This document shows positions 23,245-33,183 of a DNA stretch of 64,000 nt, piece after piece. Below the pieces are notes generated by a model that was not told where the DNA came from, made no database searches, and saw only the letters and a list, made by a program, of their open reading frames with translations. Each line of letters opens with the position of its first letter. The stretch's first letter is position 1. The position numbers and the translations under genes were made by a program. The stretch is taken from positions 1 through 64,000 of the forward strand of contig PWYL01000036.1 in the NCBI GenBank assembly GCA_003568315.1, read 5' to 3'. The stretch is from Mollicutes bacterium (GTDB taxonomy: Bacteria; Bacillota_I; Bacilli_A; Izemoplasmatales; Izemoplasmataceae).

Positions 23245-23595
23245 GTGATAAAGAAATTCCGCATCAAGAAACCGGATGAGATCAAGGAACTCCTTGAAGC
23301 GCGAAATGTCAAAAGGAACGCTTATTTCAGCGTTTACAAAGGCCCGGGGAAAAAGGGGAATTTCCGTTACGCGATCAGTGTTCCGCAGAAATTCGGCAAA
23401 GCTGTGCGCCGCAACAAAGTGAAACGTCAACTGCGCATGATCATCAAGGACTTGGACATCCACGAGAACATCGACCTTTTCGTCATCGTCCACGCCCGTT
23501 CCGCGAAGTTGCGTTTTCGGGAATTGGAAAGGGAGTTCGTGAAACTCGTGAAAAGACACCATATCAAATTTTGCAACCCAGAGGTGAGAAGATGA
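23245..23595 (+). CDS. rnpA: Ribonuclease P protein component
   Basis: FRIKKPDEIKELLEARNVKRNAYFSVYK, FGKAVRRNKVKRQLR (RNR-like signature). GTG start after CCGGAGGTGG. Confidence 0.93.
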   Translation: MIKKFRIKKPDEIKELLEARNVKRNAYFSVYKGPGKKGNFRYAISVPQKFGKAVRRNKVKRQLRMIIKDLDIHENIDLFVIVHARSAKLRFRELEREFVKLVKRHHIKFCNPEVRR

Positions 23596-24881
23596 GACGA
23601 AAGACCATCATGAAGACGCTCATGCTCCTGCTAATCATCGGCAGTGTGTTTCTCTTGAGCGGCTGCAACACGGAACACTATACAAGACCCGTCGGCTACG
23701 TCGGCGCGGAGACGGATTATACAGACGGTTTCTTCGAAGGCGTGGAAGAATACGAATGGACATACCGGAGTGCGATCCGCGACGCTCACCGCGCCCGGCT
23801 CGGAGAGAACGGATATCTCGAAGTGATATTCGACAAAGGCCTTGATGAGCTCGAAATCGAATTCACAAGACATGAATTCGACTCGTTCGTCACCATCGAG
23901 GTGCTCATAGACGGCAATCCGGTAGCCGACAGGGAATATGACGGTCCGGTGAGGGAGCTTCACACCATGACCCTCGCGGATCTCGAGATGTCGGGAGATG
24001 TCACCCTCAGGATCCGAAACGTCGAAGGCCAACCCCTCATCGAATCCGTGACCTGGACCGAATATGAGGAGGACCCGGCCACCCACACCCAGACCTTCAC
24101 GGATTTCACCGACGAGACCGGTGACATCAGCGGTTTCGGCTGGGTGCAATGGATCGTCGGGCAACTCGCGAACCTGATCTACAATATCAGCCATGCTCTC
24201 GGCGGCCTCTACATCGCGGGGCTTCTCATCATGACGCTCATCATCCGGGTCGTCGGTTGGCCGATCTATTCCAAGAGCACCGCGATGAGCGCGAACATGC
24301 AAATCGCGCAACCGGAGCTCGAGAAACTCAAGGAGAGATACCAGGACAAGAAGGACCAGGCGAGCCAACAGAAGATGCAACAGGAGATGCTCCAGATCTA
24401 TCGCAAATACAACATCAATCCGTTGGGCTGCCTCTTCCCCCTCCTGCAGATGCCGATCTTCATCGCGATGTATCAGGTCGTGAGAAGGCTTCCGTTGACC
24501 GAGCGTTATCAGGACTTGGACTTCCAGTTCCTCTGGTTCGATTTCCAAGCGGAACCTGTCGGATACGGCATCGCCGCGAACTGGCAATTCTATCTTCTCG
24601 CCGCGATTGTCGGGACCACCATGTTCCTCTATCAGCGTTACGCGATGAAACGCCCCGACTACATGCGGAACAAGAAATACGAGACCACCCAGCAACAACA
24701 GACCCAGAAGACGATGAAGTACATGATGTATTTCATGGTCATCATGCTGACGGCAATCGCGTTCACGAACCTCGGCATCGCCTTCTATTGGATTGTCGGT
24801 AACCTCTTCCAGTTCATCCAGACCTATGTGAACCGCAAACGCATGCACCAGAAATTCTTCGCGAACAAAGAAAGCGCGTGA
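23592..24881 (+). CDS. yidC: Membrane protein insertase YidC/OxaA (lipoprotein signal)
   Basis: Lipobox LLSGC, IAGLLIMTLIIRVVGWPIYSKSTAMSANMQIAQPELEKLKERYQDKKD, GCLFPLLQMPIFIAMYQVV. Confidence 0.95.
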   Translation: MRRKTIMKTLMLLLIIGSVFLLSGCNTEHYTRPVGYVGAETDYTDGFFEGVEEYEWTYRSAIRDAHRARLGENGYLEVIFDKGLDELEIEFTRHEFDSFVTIEVLIDGNPVADREYDGPVRELHTMTLADLEMSGDVTLRIRNVEGQPLIESVTWTEYEEDPATHTQTFTDFTDETGDISGFGWVQWIVGQLANLIYNISHALGGLYIAGLLIMTLIIRVVGWPIYSKSTAMSANMQIAQPELEKLKERYQDKKDQASQQKMQQEMLQIYRKYNINPLGCLFPLLQMPIFIAMYQVVRRLPLTERYQDLDFQFLWFDFQAEPVGYGIAANWQFYLLAAIVGTTMFLYQRYAMKRPDYMRNKKYETTQQQQTQKTMKYMMYFMVIMLTAIAFTNLGIAFYWIVGNLFQFIQTYVNRKRMHQKFFANKESA

Positions 24882-24892
24882 GGGTGAGAATC

Positions 24893-25507
24893 ATGAAAAG
24901 AGCCACGTTTGAAGCCAAAACTCTTGAAGATGCGAAGGAAATCGCTGAAGAGAAGCTCCGGGTCAACCGTCGTTTCATCAAGCTCGATGCCAGAGAGAGA
25001 AAAGGATTTCTCAGCCTGAGAAAGGGCTATGAAGTCGAAGCCTCGATCGATGTCGACCCCGCCGAACTCGGGAGGAAGACCTTGGCGACCCTTTTCGAGG
25101 ATATGCGCGTCAAAGCCGAGATCAGGGTCGATGAGCCCGCGGACAGAGAAATCGTCTATGATTGCGATACGAACGCCAATCCTGTTCTCATCGGCAAGAA
25201 CGGCAAGACACTCGAGGGGATACAGGTGTATCTCCGGAACCTGTTGAACGTCTACACTGACGAGCATCTCCTTGTCGTCGTCGACATCGGGGGCTACAGG
25301 AAGAATCGCAAGAAGAAACTCGAGATTCTCGCCACCCAGACGGCCAAGGAAGTCGCACGAACGAAAACCGAGGTGAAGCTGAGCCCGATGAACGCCTATG
25401 AGAGGCGTATCGTCCATACCAAGCTCGCCGACTGGAATGACGTCTACACCAAATCCGAGGGCGAAAAGGACAAACGCCACCTCGTCATCAAGCCGAAAAA
25501 GAAATGA
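24893..25507 (+). CDS. jag: Jag/KhpB RNA-binding protein (KH-R3H)
   Basis: Jag_N ATFEAKTLEDAKEIAEEKL, VLIGKNGKTLEGIQVYLRNLL (KH), LSPMNAYERRIVH (R3H). Confidence 0.93.
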   Translation: MKRATFEAKTLEDAKEIAEEKLRVNRRFIKLDARERKGFLSLRKGYEVEASIDVDPAELGRKTLATLFEDMRVKAEIRVDEPADREIVYDCDTNANPVLIGKNGKTLEGIQVYLRNLLNVYTDEHLLVVVDIGGYRKNRKKKLEILATQTAKEVARTKTEVKLSPMNAYERRIVHTKLADWNDVYTKSEGEKDKRHLVIKPKKK

Positions 25508-26085
25508 GACTCATCGCAGGGCTCGGCAATCCCGGCAGGAAATATTCCCGCACCCGCCACAATATCGGTTTTCTCTGTCTGGAAGCCTTCGCGTCGAAAA
25601 AAGGGCTCGCTTTCAAGCACCAGAAGAAAGTCAAGGGAAAAATCGCCCGCCACAAGGACATGCTCCTTTTGCGACCCTCGACCTACATGAACCTCTCGGG
25701 AGAGAGTGTGAAAGCGGCGTTGGACTATTATCGGATCCCGCTTTCCGAACTCGTCGTCATCCATGACGATCTGGACCTCGAGACGGGGCGGCTCCGCTTG
25801 CGGGAAAAAGGGGGAACGGGCGGCCACAAGGGTCTTTCCTCCATCCTCGCCCATGTCGGTGATGAATCCTTCAAACGCATCCGGTTCGGCATCGGCGAAA
25901 GCGGCCCCCTCGACGCGAGCGACTATGTCCTCTCCCGCTTCGCCGAGGAAGAGGGGGATGCGGTCATCGAAAGTATCCGTGCGGTCACGGAAATCATCGA
26001 TGCCCTCGCGGATGGCGAGGATTTCACCACGCTCATGAATAAGCACAATGTGCGCCGATATGAAGATGATAATGACGACGATTGA
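25504..26085 (+). CDS. pth: Peptidyl-tRNA hydrolase
   Basis: MRLIAGLGNPGRKYSRTRHNIGF, PSTYMNLSGESV, GGTGGHKGLSSI. Confidence 0.96.
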   Translation: MRLIAGLGNPGRKYSRTRHNIGFLCLEAFASKKGLAFKHQKKVKGKIARHKDMLLLRPSTYMNLSGESVKAALDYYRIPLSELVVIHDDLDLETGRLRLREKGGTGGHKGLSSILAHVGDESFKRIRFGIGESGPLDASDYVLSRFAEEEGDAVIESIRAVTEIIDALADGEDFTTLMNKHNVRRYEDDNDDD

Positions 26086-26160
26086 GAAACGAACAGGAAA
26101 AATGCGGATGAACACGGGCGTCCAACGCCGGACGTCCGCTTGTCTGCATGGAGGTTCCCC

Positions 26161-29100
26161 ATGAGGAGACTTCTCTCACTATTGGAAGACGCGGAGATTT
26201 TCCGGAGGTTTTCCGAAGCGTTGAAAACGAAACGCACCATCGAAATCACAAACACCACGGAAGATTTCGCCGTGTTTTTCGTCATCGCCCTGTATCATAT
26301 GACCGACCGGGACATTCTGGTCGTCAACCACAACCTCTATCACGCCCAGAAGACCTATGACAGCCTCAGCGCCCTGCTCGATGGAGATGTGGACTTCTTC
26401 CCGCAGGATGAATTTCTGACCACCGAGATGCTCGCGATGAGCGAGGAGCTGAAATTCCAACGGCTCGAGACGGTCACGAACCTTTTCGGAAAGAAAAAGA
26501 ATCTTGTGGTCACACACACGACCGGCCTGGTGAAACACCTTCTTCCCCGGAAACGGTTCGAAGGTGTGTATGCGACGTTCAAGGTCGGTGACGATGTCGA
26601 CCTCGAAAAATTCTTCGCAAGACTCGTCGAACTCGGCTATCAAGCCACACCGACGGTGGAGAAGGTGGGCGAATTCGCACGTCGGGGCAGTATCGTGGAC
26701 ATCTATCTTCCCGACCACGACGACCCGGTGCGGATCGATTTCTTCGACACGGAAATCGACTCGCTCCGTCACTTCGATGTCAAGACCCAACGCTCGAAAA
26801 AGCGGCTCGACGCTTTCACATTGACGCCCCGGGCCGAATTCTTCTATACGGCCGGAGAGGGCGCCTCCATCGAGAAGAATGTCCGGGAAAGACTCGAACG
26901 GGAGGATTTCTCCGAAGACACGGTTGAAAGGGTCGCCGAAGAGCTTGAAGCCTTGAAGAACCATGAGAAGAAAGACCAGCTCGCCCGCTACATGGCCTTT
27001 TTGGACGAAGATCCGGAGACCATCACCGACTATCTCGACGATCCTTTGCTGGTAACAATCGACCATGAACGGATCAAGAGCGCCTACGTCCACATCCGTG
27101 ACGACCTCGCCGAATGGATGATGGAATCGGGCGACTATCCCAAGTTGGGCTTTTCTTTCCTCAAAGACCCCGATAAGATATCCTACGCGAAACGGATAGC
27201 CTTGAACCCCCTCCCGATGGAGGAGCCATCCGCCGTCCGCATCCCCTTGCGCGTCAAAGAAGGGATCCGCTACAACAACAACATCCACATGTTCATGAAG
27301 GACCTCAAACGCTATGAGGGGCATGTGACAGTCCTCGTGACGCTCACCGACGAGAAACGTCTCGACCGTCTCACGGACATCCTCGAGGGAAAGGTCCCCT
27401 ATAGGATCCTGGGAAGCGACGATCCGCCGTTCAAGAAGAGTCTGAACCTCGTCGTCCAGGACAACCCCCTCTCGTTCGAATGGTTCGACGCCTCGTTCGT
27501 CCTCCTTTCGGACGCGGACATCTTCAAAGAGGTCTCGCCGAAGAAATCCAAACGTCGTCGCCGGGTGTTCAAGGACACCGAAAGGGTCCCCACGGCCGAA
27601 TCCCTGCAAAAAGGCGACTACATCGTCCACTACGACCACGGGATCGGGAGATTCCTGGGGATCGAGACCATGGAGGTGCAGGACAAAACGAACGACTATA
27701 TCGTCATCGCCTACAAGGGTGACGACAAGCTCTACATCCCGGTCGAGAGTATCCATCTCATCCAGCGCTATGTGGCAAGCGAAGGGACCGTTCCCAAACT
27801 CAACAAACTCGGCAGTGCCGAATGGGCGAAGACGAAGCGAAGGGTCCGGAAGAAGGCCGCGGACATCGCCGCGGGACTCATCGAGCTCTATGCGGCGAGA
27901 AAACGGGTCAAGGGACACGCTTTCAGCGAAGACACGGATTTGATGACGGAATTCGAGGCGGAGTTCCTCTATGAAGAGACCGAGGACCAAAAGAGAGCGA
28001 TCGAAGCGGTCAAGGCCGACATGGAGGAAGAGACCCCCATGGACCGCCTCATCTGCGGCGATGTGGGCTACGGCAAGACGGAAGTCGCTCTCCGCGCCGC
28101 CTTCAAAGCCGTCCTCGACAACAAGCAGGTCGTCTATCTCGCACCGACGACGGTGCTCTCGAGGCAGCACTACTACACCTTCAAGGACCGTCTCGAGCGC
28201 CACGGGGTGAAAGTGGCCCTCTTGAACCGTTTCGTCAGAAGAAAACGGCAAAAAGAATTCATCAAGGGCATCGAAGAAGGCACGGTCGATGTCGTCATCG
28301 GCACTCACCGGCTGCTTTCCCGAGACATCCGCTACAAGAACCTCGGACTTCTCATCGTCGACGAGGAGCAGCGATTCGGCGTTGAACACAAAGAGAAAAT
28401 CAAACAGCTGAAACTGAACATCGACGTGCTCTCGCTGTCGGCCACGCCGATTCCGAGGACGCTGCAGATGGCGATGACCGACGTGAAACAGATGAGTCTC
28501 ATCGAGACACCGCCGAAGGACCGTTTCCCCGTGCAGACCTATGTCCTCCGGAGGAACGATCACGTCATCAAGGACGCCATCGAGCGTGAACTGGGGCGTA
28601 AAGGCCAAATCTTCTACCTCCACAACCGCATCGAGACCATCGAGGAGGTGGCCCACAATTTGCGCAAGCTCGTCCCCGACGCCCGCATCGGTGTCGCCCA
28701 CGGCCGGATGGACAGGTTCAAGTTAGAGAACGTTATGCGAGGCTTCCTGGACCACCGTTTCGACGTGCTTGTGTCCACGACCATCATCGAGACCGGTCTC
28801 GACATCCCCAACGCCAACACGTTGATCGTGCACGAAGCCGACCGGCTGGGCCTCGCCCAACTCTACCAGATCCGCGGCCGCGTCGGCAGAAGCAACCGTA
28901 TCGCCTACAGCTATCTCATGTACGACAAAGAAAAGAAACTCAACGAGGAAGCGGCCAAGCGTCTGCAGGCCATCAAGGAGTTCACCGAACTCGGAAGCGG
29001 CTACAAGATCGCCCAGAGGGATCTGGCCATCCGCGGGGCGGGTGACCTCCTCGGCACCGAACAGTCCGGTTTCATCGACAGCGTCGGCATCGACCTCTTC

Positions 29101-29619
29101 ATGGAGATTCTGAAAGAGGAAATCGACAAGGCCAAGGATGAAACCGGGACCGAAGACACCCAGGTGACAGAAGAGCGAAGGAAGACCCTGAAACTCGCGG
29201 TCAGCCGCTCCATCCCCGAAGACTACATTCCCGATGACGACCAACGGGTGGCAATCCATCGCCGTATCGCCGCCTTGCGGGATCGCGAAGAGTTGAAAGC
29301 CCTGCAAGAGGAATGCGAAGACCGTTTCGGTCCGCTTCCCGAAGACATGCGCATCTACATGTACGCGAAACTGTATGAGAATCTCGCCTTGGCGAAGGAT
29401 GTGGAGAAAGTCCGGGAAGATGCCCGCAGGATTGTTTTCACCCTCTCGAAAGAGGCCAGCCAGAACATCCACGGCGACCTCCTCTTCGGGAAGGCGAACG
29501 AACTCTCCCGGTTCATCCATCTCAATTACAAACAAGGAAGACTCTCGATCATGATCGAGAAGGGGAAGGTGTCAAGACACCCGCTCGAGTTCATCGTCCC
29601 GTTGTTGGAGAGCATATGA
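26161..29619 (+). CDS. mfd: Transcription-repair coupling factor
   Basis: UvrB-like N-terminus, CarD-like RID (GDYIVHYDHGIGRFLGI), helicase motifs DRLICGDVGYGKTEVALRAAFKA, VDEEQRFGVEHKE. Confidence 0.97.
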   Translation: MRRLLSLLEDAEIFRRFSEALKTKRTIEITNTTEDFAVFFVIALYHMTDRDILVVNHNLYHAQKTYDSLSALLDGDVDFFPQDEFLTTEMLAMSEELKFQRLETVTNLFGKKKNLVVTHTTGLVKHLLPRKRFEGVYATFKVGDDVDLEKFFARLVELGYQATPTVEKVGEFARRGSIVDIYLPDHDDPVRIDFFDTEIDSLRHFDVKTQRSKKRLDAFTLTPRAEFFYTAGEGASIEKNVRERLEREDFSEDTVERVAEELEALKNHEKKDQLARYMAFLDEDPETITDYLDDPLLVTIDHERIKSAYVHIRDDLAEWMMESGDYPKLGFSFLKDPDKISYAKRIALNPLPMEEPSAVRIPLRVKEGIRYNNNIHMFMKDLKRYEGHVTVLVTLTDEKRLDRLTDILEGKVPYRILGSDDPPFKKSLNLVVQDNPLSFEWFDASFVLLSDADIFKEVSPKKSKRRRRVFKDTERVPTAESLQKGDYIVHYDHGIGRFLGIETMEVQDKTNDYIVIAYKGDDKLYIPVESIHLIQRYVASEGTVPKLNKLGSAEWAKTKRRVRKKAADIAAGLIELYAARKRVKGHAFSEDTDLMTEFEAEFLYEETEDQKRAIEAVKADMEEETPMDRLICGDVGYGKTEVALRAAFKAVLDNKQVVYLAPTTVLSRQHYYTFKDRLERHGVKVALLNRFVRRKRQKEFIKGIEEGTVDVVIGTHRLLSRDIRYKNLGLLIVDEEQRFGVEHKEKIKQLKLNIDVLSLSATPIPRTLQMAMTDVKQMSLIETPPKDRFPVQTYVLRRNDHVIKDAIERELGRKGQIFYLHNRIETIEEVAHNLRKLVPDARIGVAHGRMDRFKLENVMRGFLDHRFDVLVSTTIIETGLDIPNANTLIVHEADRLGLAQLYQIRGRVGRSNRIAYSYLMYDKEKKLNEEAAKRLQAIKEFTELGSGYKIAQRDLAIRGAGDLLGTEQSGFIDSVGIDLFMEILKEEIDKAKDETGTEDTQVTEERRKTLKLAVSRSIPEDYIPDDDQRVAIHRRIAALRDREELKALQEECEDRFGPLPEDMRIYMYAKLYENLALAKDVEKVREDARRIVFTLSKEASQNIHGDLLFGKANELSRFIHLNYKQGRLSIMIEKGKVSRHPLEFIVPLLESI

Positions 29620-29651
29620 AAAACCCCGACCTTTTCGAGGCCGGGGTTTTT
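29619..29651. terminator. Terminator between mfd and downstream convergent gene
   Basis: AAAAACCCCGACCT...AGGCCGGGGTTTTT. Confidence 0.8.
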
Positions 29652-29655
29652 GGAT

Positions 29656-30174
29656 TCAGATGTTCGTGATGAGCAGCGTCGAGATCAATGTCAGCCGGAC
29701 GAAATAGAAATAGATGAGCGTTCCGAAAAGGTAGTGGTGGATGGATATCAGATCGCGGTTGATGATGATGCCCTTCACGTAACGCCGGAGATAATAGCCG
29801 AAGACGTAAATCCCGGCAAGAAGCGCCGCCGACTCGAAAACGATGAAGACGATGTCCATCGCGGTGACGGCGGGAAGGTCTCCGGCCCATTCGAGCGCGT
29901 TGACGGTGATGACATAGGTCGTCGGAATCAGGGGAAGAACCAGAAGCAGGACCAAAAGAGATATCGGCACGCTGTCGGCTGTGCTCAGTTTGACCATCTT
30001 CCTGCCGATGAGAAAAAAGACCAGGGGATGGAGGATGAACGTGTAGAAGAAGACGCTCGTCGAGAAGATTTCGGCCCAACGGTCGCCGACGAAGACATGA
30101 GCATAGATGCCGGTGAAATAGACGGCGAATGTCGCCACTATGACAAGGCGGGCGATCAGGATGATGTTGCGCAT
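29656..30174 (-). CDS. Hypothetical multi-pass membrane protein
   Basis: Several hydrophobic segments; no family recognised by eye. Confidence 0.6.
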   Translation of the reverse strand: MRNIILIARLVIVATFAVYFTGIYAHVFVGDRWAEIFSTSVFFYTFILHPLVFFLIGRKMVKLSTADSVPISLLVLLLVLPLIPTTYVITVNALEWAGDLPAVTAMDIVFIVFESAALLAGIYVFGYYLRRYVKGIIINRDLISIHHYLFGTLIYFYFVRLTLISTLLITNI

Positions 30175-30280
30175 GGGCTCCTCCTTGTGTGTCCGGGGAT
30201 GAAAATCACGGATGGCGGGATTTTTCATGCATGTCCAAACGAATTATATCATATATCCGTTTATTGCGAAACCGCCCCCT

Positions 30281-31273
30281 TCATTCCGTGTAGACGGCGA
30301 TGGCCTTCATGAGTTTTTCGAAACGCTTCGGTTTCAAGGATTGAGCGCCGTCGCTGAAAGCCTGGAAGGGGTTGTTGTGGACCTCGATCATGAGTCCGTC
30401 CGCTCCGGCGGCGATGGAAGCCTTGGAGAGACCTTCGACGAGTCGATAGTCGCCGGCTGCGTGCGAGGGATCGACAATCACCGGGAGCTCGGTGATCTGT
30501 TTGGCATAGAGCATACCGTTCAAATCCAGGGTGTGGCGTGTGGCGGAATCGAATGTCCGGATTCCGCGCTCACAGAGGATGACATCGCGGTTTCCGTGCA
30601 TGATGAGGTATTCGGCGCTCAAAAGCCATTCTTCGACGGTGTTGGCGAATCCGCGTTTCAAGAGGATGGGCTTTTTCGCTTTACCCAAAGCCTTGAGCAA
30701 ATCATGGTTTTGCATGTTCCTCGCACCCACCTGGATGATGTCGACGTGTTCTTCGAAAAACGGGAGGTCTTCCTTGTCCATGATCTCACTCACGGCGAAA
30801 AGGTCGAACGCATCCGCGGCCTTTCGCAGATGCATGAGGCCCTCCCGTTCGAGACCCTGGAAGGCGTGTGGGCTCGTCCGCGGCTTGAAAGCCCCGCCTC
30901 GCAGCGCATGGGCGCCAGCACTCGCGACTTTTTCCGCGATTTTGACGATCTGTTCACGGCTTTCGACGGCGCAGGGACCGGCGATGATGAACGGTTTCAT
31001 CTCGGAGAACGGTTTTTTGCCGATGCGAAGGGGACGATCCGCGAAGAGAGAGCGGTTCACATAGCGGTAGGGGTCCTTGGTGCGAAGTACGTTTTTCACA
31101 CCGTCGTAGGCGTTCAAGGCCCGGGATTCGAGTTCCGTCGTGTCTCCCATGACGTAAAGGAGGATGTGGTCGTCCCCTTTTAGGATGTGGACGACATACC
31201 CTCTGTCATGGAGGTCCCTTTCCAGTTCTTCGGTGGCGGCATCGATATCGAGGACGATGATCAAGGCGACCAT
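30281..31273 (-). CDS. aroF: 3-deoxy-7-phosphoheptulonate synthase (AroF/Iβ type)
   Basis: N-terminal ferredoxin-like regulatory domain, then FIIAGPCAVESREQI, RGGAFKPRTSPHAFQGL, DPSHAAGDYRLV. Confidence 0.93.
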   Translation of the reverse strand: MVALIIVLDIDAATEELERDLHDRGYVVHILKGDDHILLYVMGDTTELESRALNAYDGVKNVLRTKDPYRYVNRSLFADRPLRIGKKPFSEMKPFIIAGPCAVESREQIVKIAEKVASAGAHALRGGAFKPRTSPHAFQGLEREGLMHLRKAADAFDLFAVSEIMDKEDLPFFEEHVDIIQVGARNMQNHDLLKALGKAKKPILLKRGFANTVEEWLLSAEYLIMHGNRDVILCERGIRTFDSATRHTLDLNGMLYAKQITELPVIVDPSHAAGDYRLVEGLSKASIAAGADGLMIEVHNNPFQAFSDGAQSLKPKRFEKLMKAIAVYTE

Positions 31274-31701
31274 TCCTTTCGTACATGTTCCAAAGCCTTT
31301 TTGTAGCTCTCGGCCTCTTCTCCGGCGAACGTGCCGGCACAGGCATTCTTGATGACAGAATGATGACGGAAGGTCTCCTTCCGTTTTCGGGGATCACTGA
31401 GATGGATCTCATAGACAGTCGTATTCACACTCATGATGGCGTCATGGAGGGCATAGGAGTAGTGGGTGAGGGCCCCGGCGTTCAGAAGGGCGGCTTGAAC
31501 CCCTTCGGAATCGGCTTCATGGAGCCAATCGATGAGTGTGCCCTCGTGGTTCGTCTGCCGGATATCGGCGGAAAAACCCAAACTCGCGGCATACTCGCCG
31601 ATGGCGCGCATCGTTTCTTCGTAATCTCTTTCGCCATAGATTTCCGTCTCTCTTTGGCCCAAAAGATTGAGATTGGGTCCGTTAAGAATCAAAATACGCA
31701 T
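31261..31701 (-). CDS. aroQ: Type II 3-dehydroquinate dehydratase
   Basis: MRILILNGPNLNLLGQRETEIYG, RQTNHEGTLIDWLHEA, LNAGALTHYSYALHDAI. Confidence 0.95.
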   Translation of the reverse strand: MRILILNGPNLNLLGQRETEIYGERDYEETMRAIGEYAASLGFSADIRQTNHEGTLIDWLHEADSEGVQAALLNAGALTHYSYALHDAIMSVNTTVYEIHLSDPRKRKETFRHHSVIKNACAGTFAGEEAESYKKALEHVRKEWSP

Positions 31702-32926
31702 CAAGGGCCTCCTTGATCCGCCCGATGATCGTCAATTCGTCCCAAGTGTCCTTGGCGACGGTGACATCGGCGTATTTCTCGTAGAGACATTGGCGCTTGT
31801 GTTTCAGTTCTTTGAGATCCGCCATGTCTTCGATGAGCGGGCGGTTCTTCAGATTCTTTGCGGTGAGGATGCTCTCATCGAGGTCGAGAAACACCAACAC
31901 GCCGTTTTGTTTCAAAGCGAGCATCGCTTTTTCATCTTCGACGATGCCGCCGCCGGGGGCGATCCATTGGCCGTGTCCCTTCGCGATTTCAATAACCTTT
32001 TCCCTTTCAAGTTTCCGGAAGGCCTTTTCCCCTTTCATGCGAAAGATGTTCTCGACGGATGTCCCTTGCTGTTTCTCGATCGTTTTGTCGATGTCGATGA
32101 AGGGTTTTTCCGTCTCTTTGGCCAACCGGAGGCCGTAATGGGTCTTTCCCGCGAAAGGCAGTCCGATGAGTGCGATGTTTTGGAAACGTTTCTCGAACTC
32201 TTTCAGAGCGCTCAGGATATCCGACTCATCGAGTATTTCACCGAAGAAGAGCGCTTGGCTCTCTGCCGCCTGGCGGACAAGCATCTCCAATCCGTTGTGA
32301 ATTCGTTTTCCGGCGGCTTCGGCTTTTTGGAGGAGACGGGTTTTCAAGGGATTGTAGACGACATCGAAGACGAGCGTCAGTTCCGGGAGACGTTCAAAGT
32401 CGACGGGAAGGACGGCTTCGTTATCCGGATACATGCCGACAGGTGTCGTGTTGATGAGAACGCCGTAAGAACCCTCGAGTTCGTCAAGGGGGTATTCTCC
32501 GGCTTGCGGTCTCCTTGCGAAAACATCCACTCCGGCGTACCCGCACGTCTCGAGAGCGCATTTTGTCGATCGCATGGTGGCGCCGTTTCCCATGATTGCC
32601 ACTTTGGTCGGATCCCGGGGGAAATGGCGACGGATGAGAGATTCCAAGGCGAGATAATCGGTGTTATACCCCTTGAGTTTGCCGTTTTCCCGGATGACGG
32701 TGTTGACGATTCCGGTTTTCTTCGCCGTTTCATCGAGTTCGTCGAGGGAGGACATCACGTTTTTCTTGTAGGGGTGTGTCACGTTTAGGCCCCGGAAGGA
32801 TTTCACTTGCAAGAAGGATTTCACATCAGCTGTTTCATAGAGGTGATAGGTCATGCCTTCTCGGAAATGCTCGTGAATGGTCTTGGAGAAACTGTGGGAA
32901 AGCGATTTTCCCAATAATCCATACAT
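31682..32926 (-). CDS. Bifunctional shikimate dehydrogenase / shikimate kinase (AroE-AroK fusion)
   Basis: N-half MYGLLGKSLSHSFSKTIHEHF, FRGLNVTHPYKKNVM, YNTDYLAL, INTTPVGMYPD (AroE). C-half NIALIGLPFAGKTHYGLRLA, FIDIDKTIEKQQGTSVENIFRMKGEKAFRKLE, IAPGGGIV (AroK). Single uninterrupted ORF. Confidence 0.93.
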   Translation of the reverse strand: MYGLLGKSLSHSFSKTIHEHFREGMTYHLYETADVKSFLQVKSFRGLNVTHPYKKNVMSSLDELDETAKKTGIVNTVIRENGKLKGYNTDYLALESLIRRHFPRDPTKVAIMGNGATMRSTKCALETCGYAGVDVFARRPQAGEYPLDELEGSYGVLINTTPVGMYPDNEAVLPVDFERLPELTLVFDVVYNPLKTRLLQKAEAAGKRIHNGLEMLVRQAAESQALFFGEILDESDILSALKEFEKRFQNIALIGLPFAGKTHYGLRLAKETEKPFIDIDKTIEKQQGTSVENIFRMKGEKAFRKLEREKVIEIAKGHGQWIAPGGGIVEDEKAMLALKQNGVLVFLDLDESILTAKNLKNRPLIEDMADLKELKHKRQCLYEKYADVTVAKDTWDELTIIGRIKEALDAYFDS

Positions 32927-32937
32927 CCTGGGACACC

Positions 32938-33183
32938 TCACTTTTGCAAACGACGGCTCTGGGCGAAAACCTCGGAATAGACCTCTCTCAGACCATCACT
33001 GTAACGGTATGCGCCTATTCTATCATAGATTTCCCTTTCGCGCTTCACATCCCGCACGGGCATGTTTCTCTCCCGTTTCCCAGCGCCGATCTCTTCAGCA
33101 ATCGCGAAACGTTCTTCCAAAGCGGAAAGGATGGTATCGTCCAACTTGTCGATGCGAGTGCGGAGTCCGTTCATCTTGTCCAT
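32938..33183 (-). CDS. Monofunctional AroQ-class chorismate mutase
   Basis: LRTRIDKLDDTILSALEERFAIAEEIGAGKRERNMPVRDVKREREIYDRI. Confidence 0.9.
   Translation of the reverse strand: MDKMNGLRTRIDKLDDTILSALEERFAIAEEIGAGKRERNMPVRDVKREREIYDRIGAYRYSDGLREVYSEVFAQSRRLQK

Noticed and set aside
26086-26160. Palindromic GGACGTCC-containing hairpin upstream of mfd as a regulatory element
   Set aside because: Short GC-rich palindrome in a 75-bp gap; not distinctive enough to support a function.
26179-28701. 840-aa minus-strand ORF antisense to mfd
   Set aside because: Shadow ORF: the sense strand encodes a clear full-length Mfd. The antisense frame is open because TTA/CTA/TCA codons are rare in this C/G-biased genome, and its translation is composition-biased (D/E/V/F/G-rich) with no domains.
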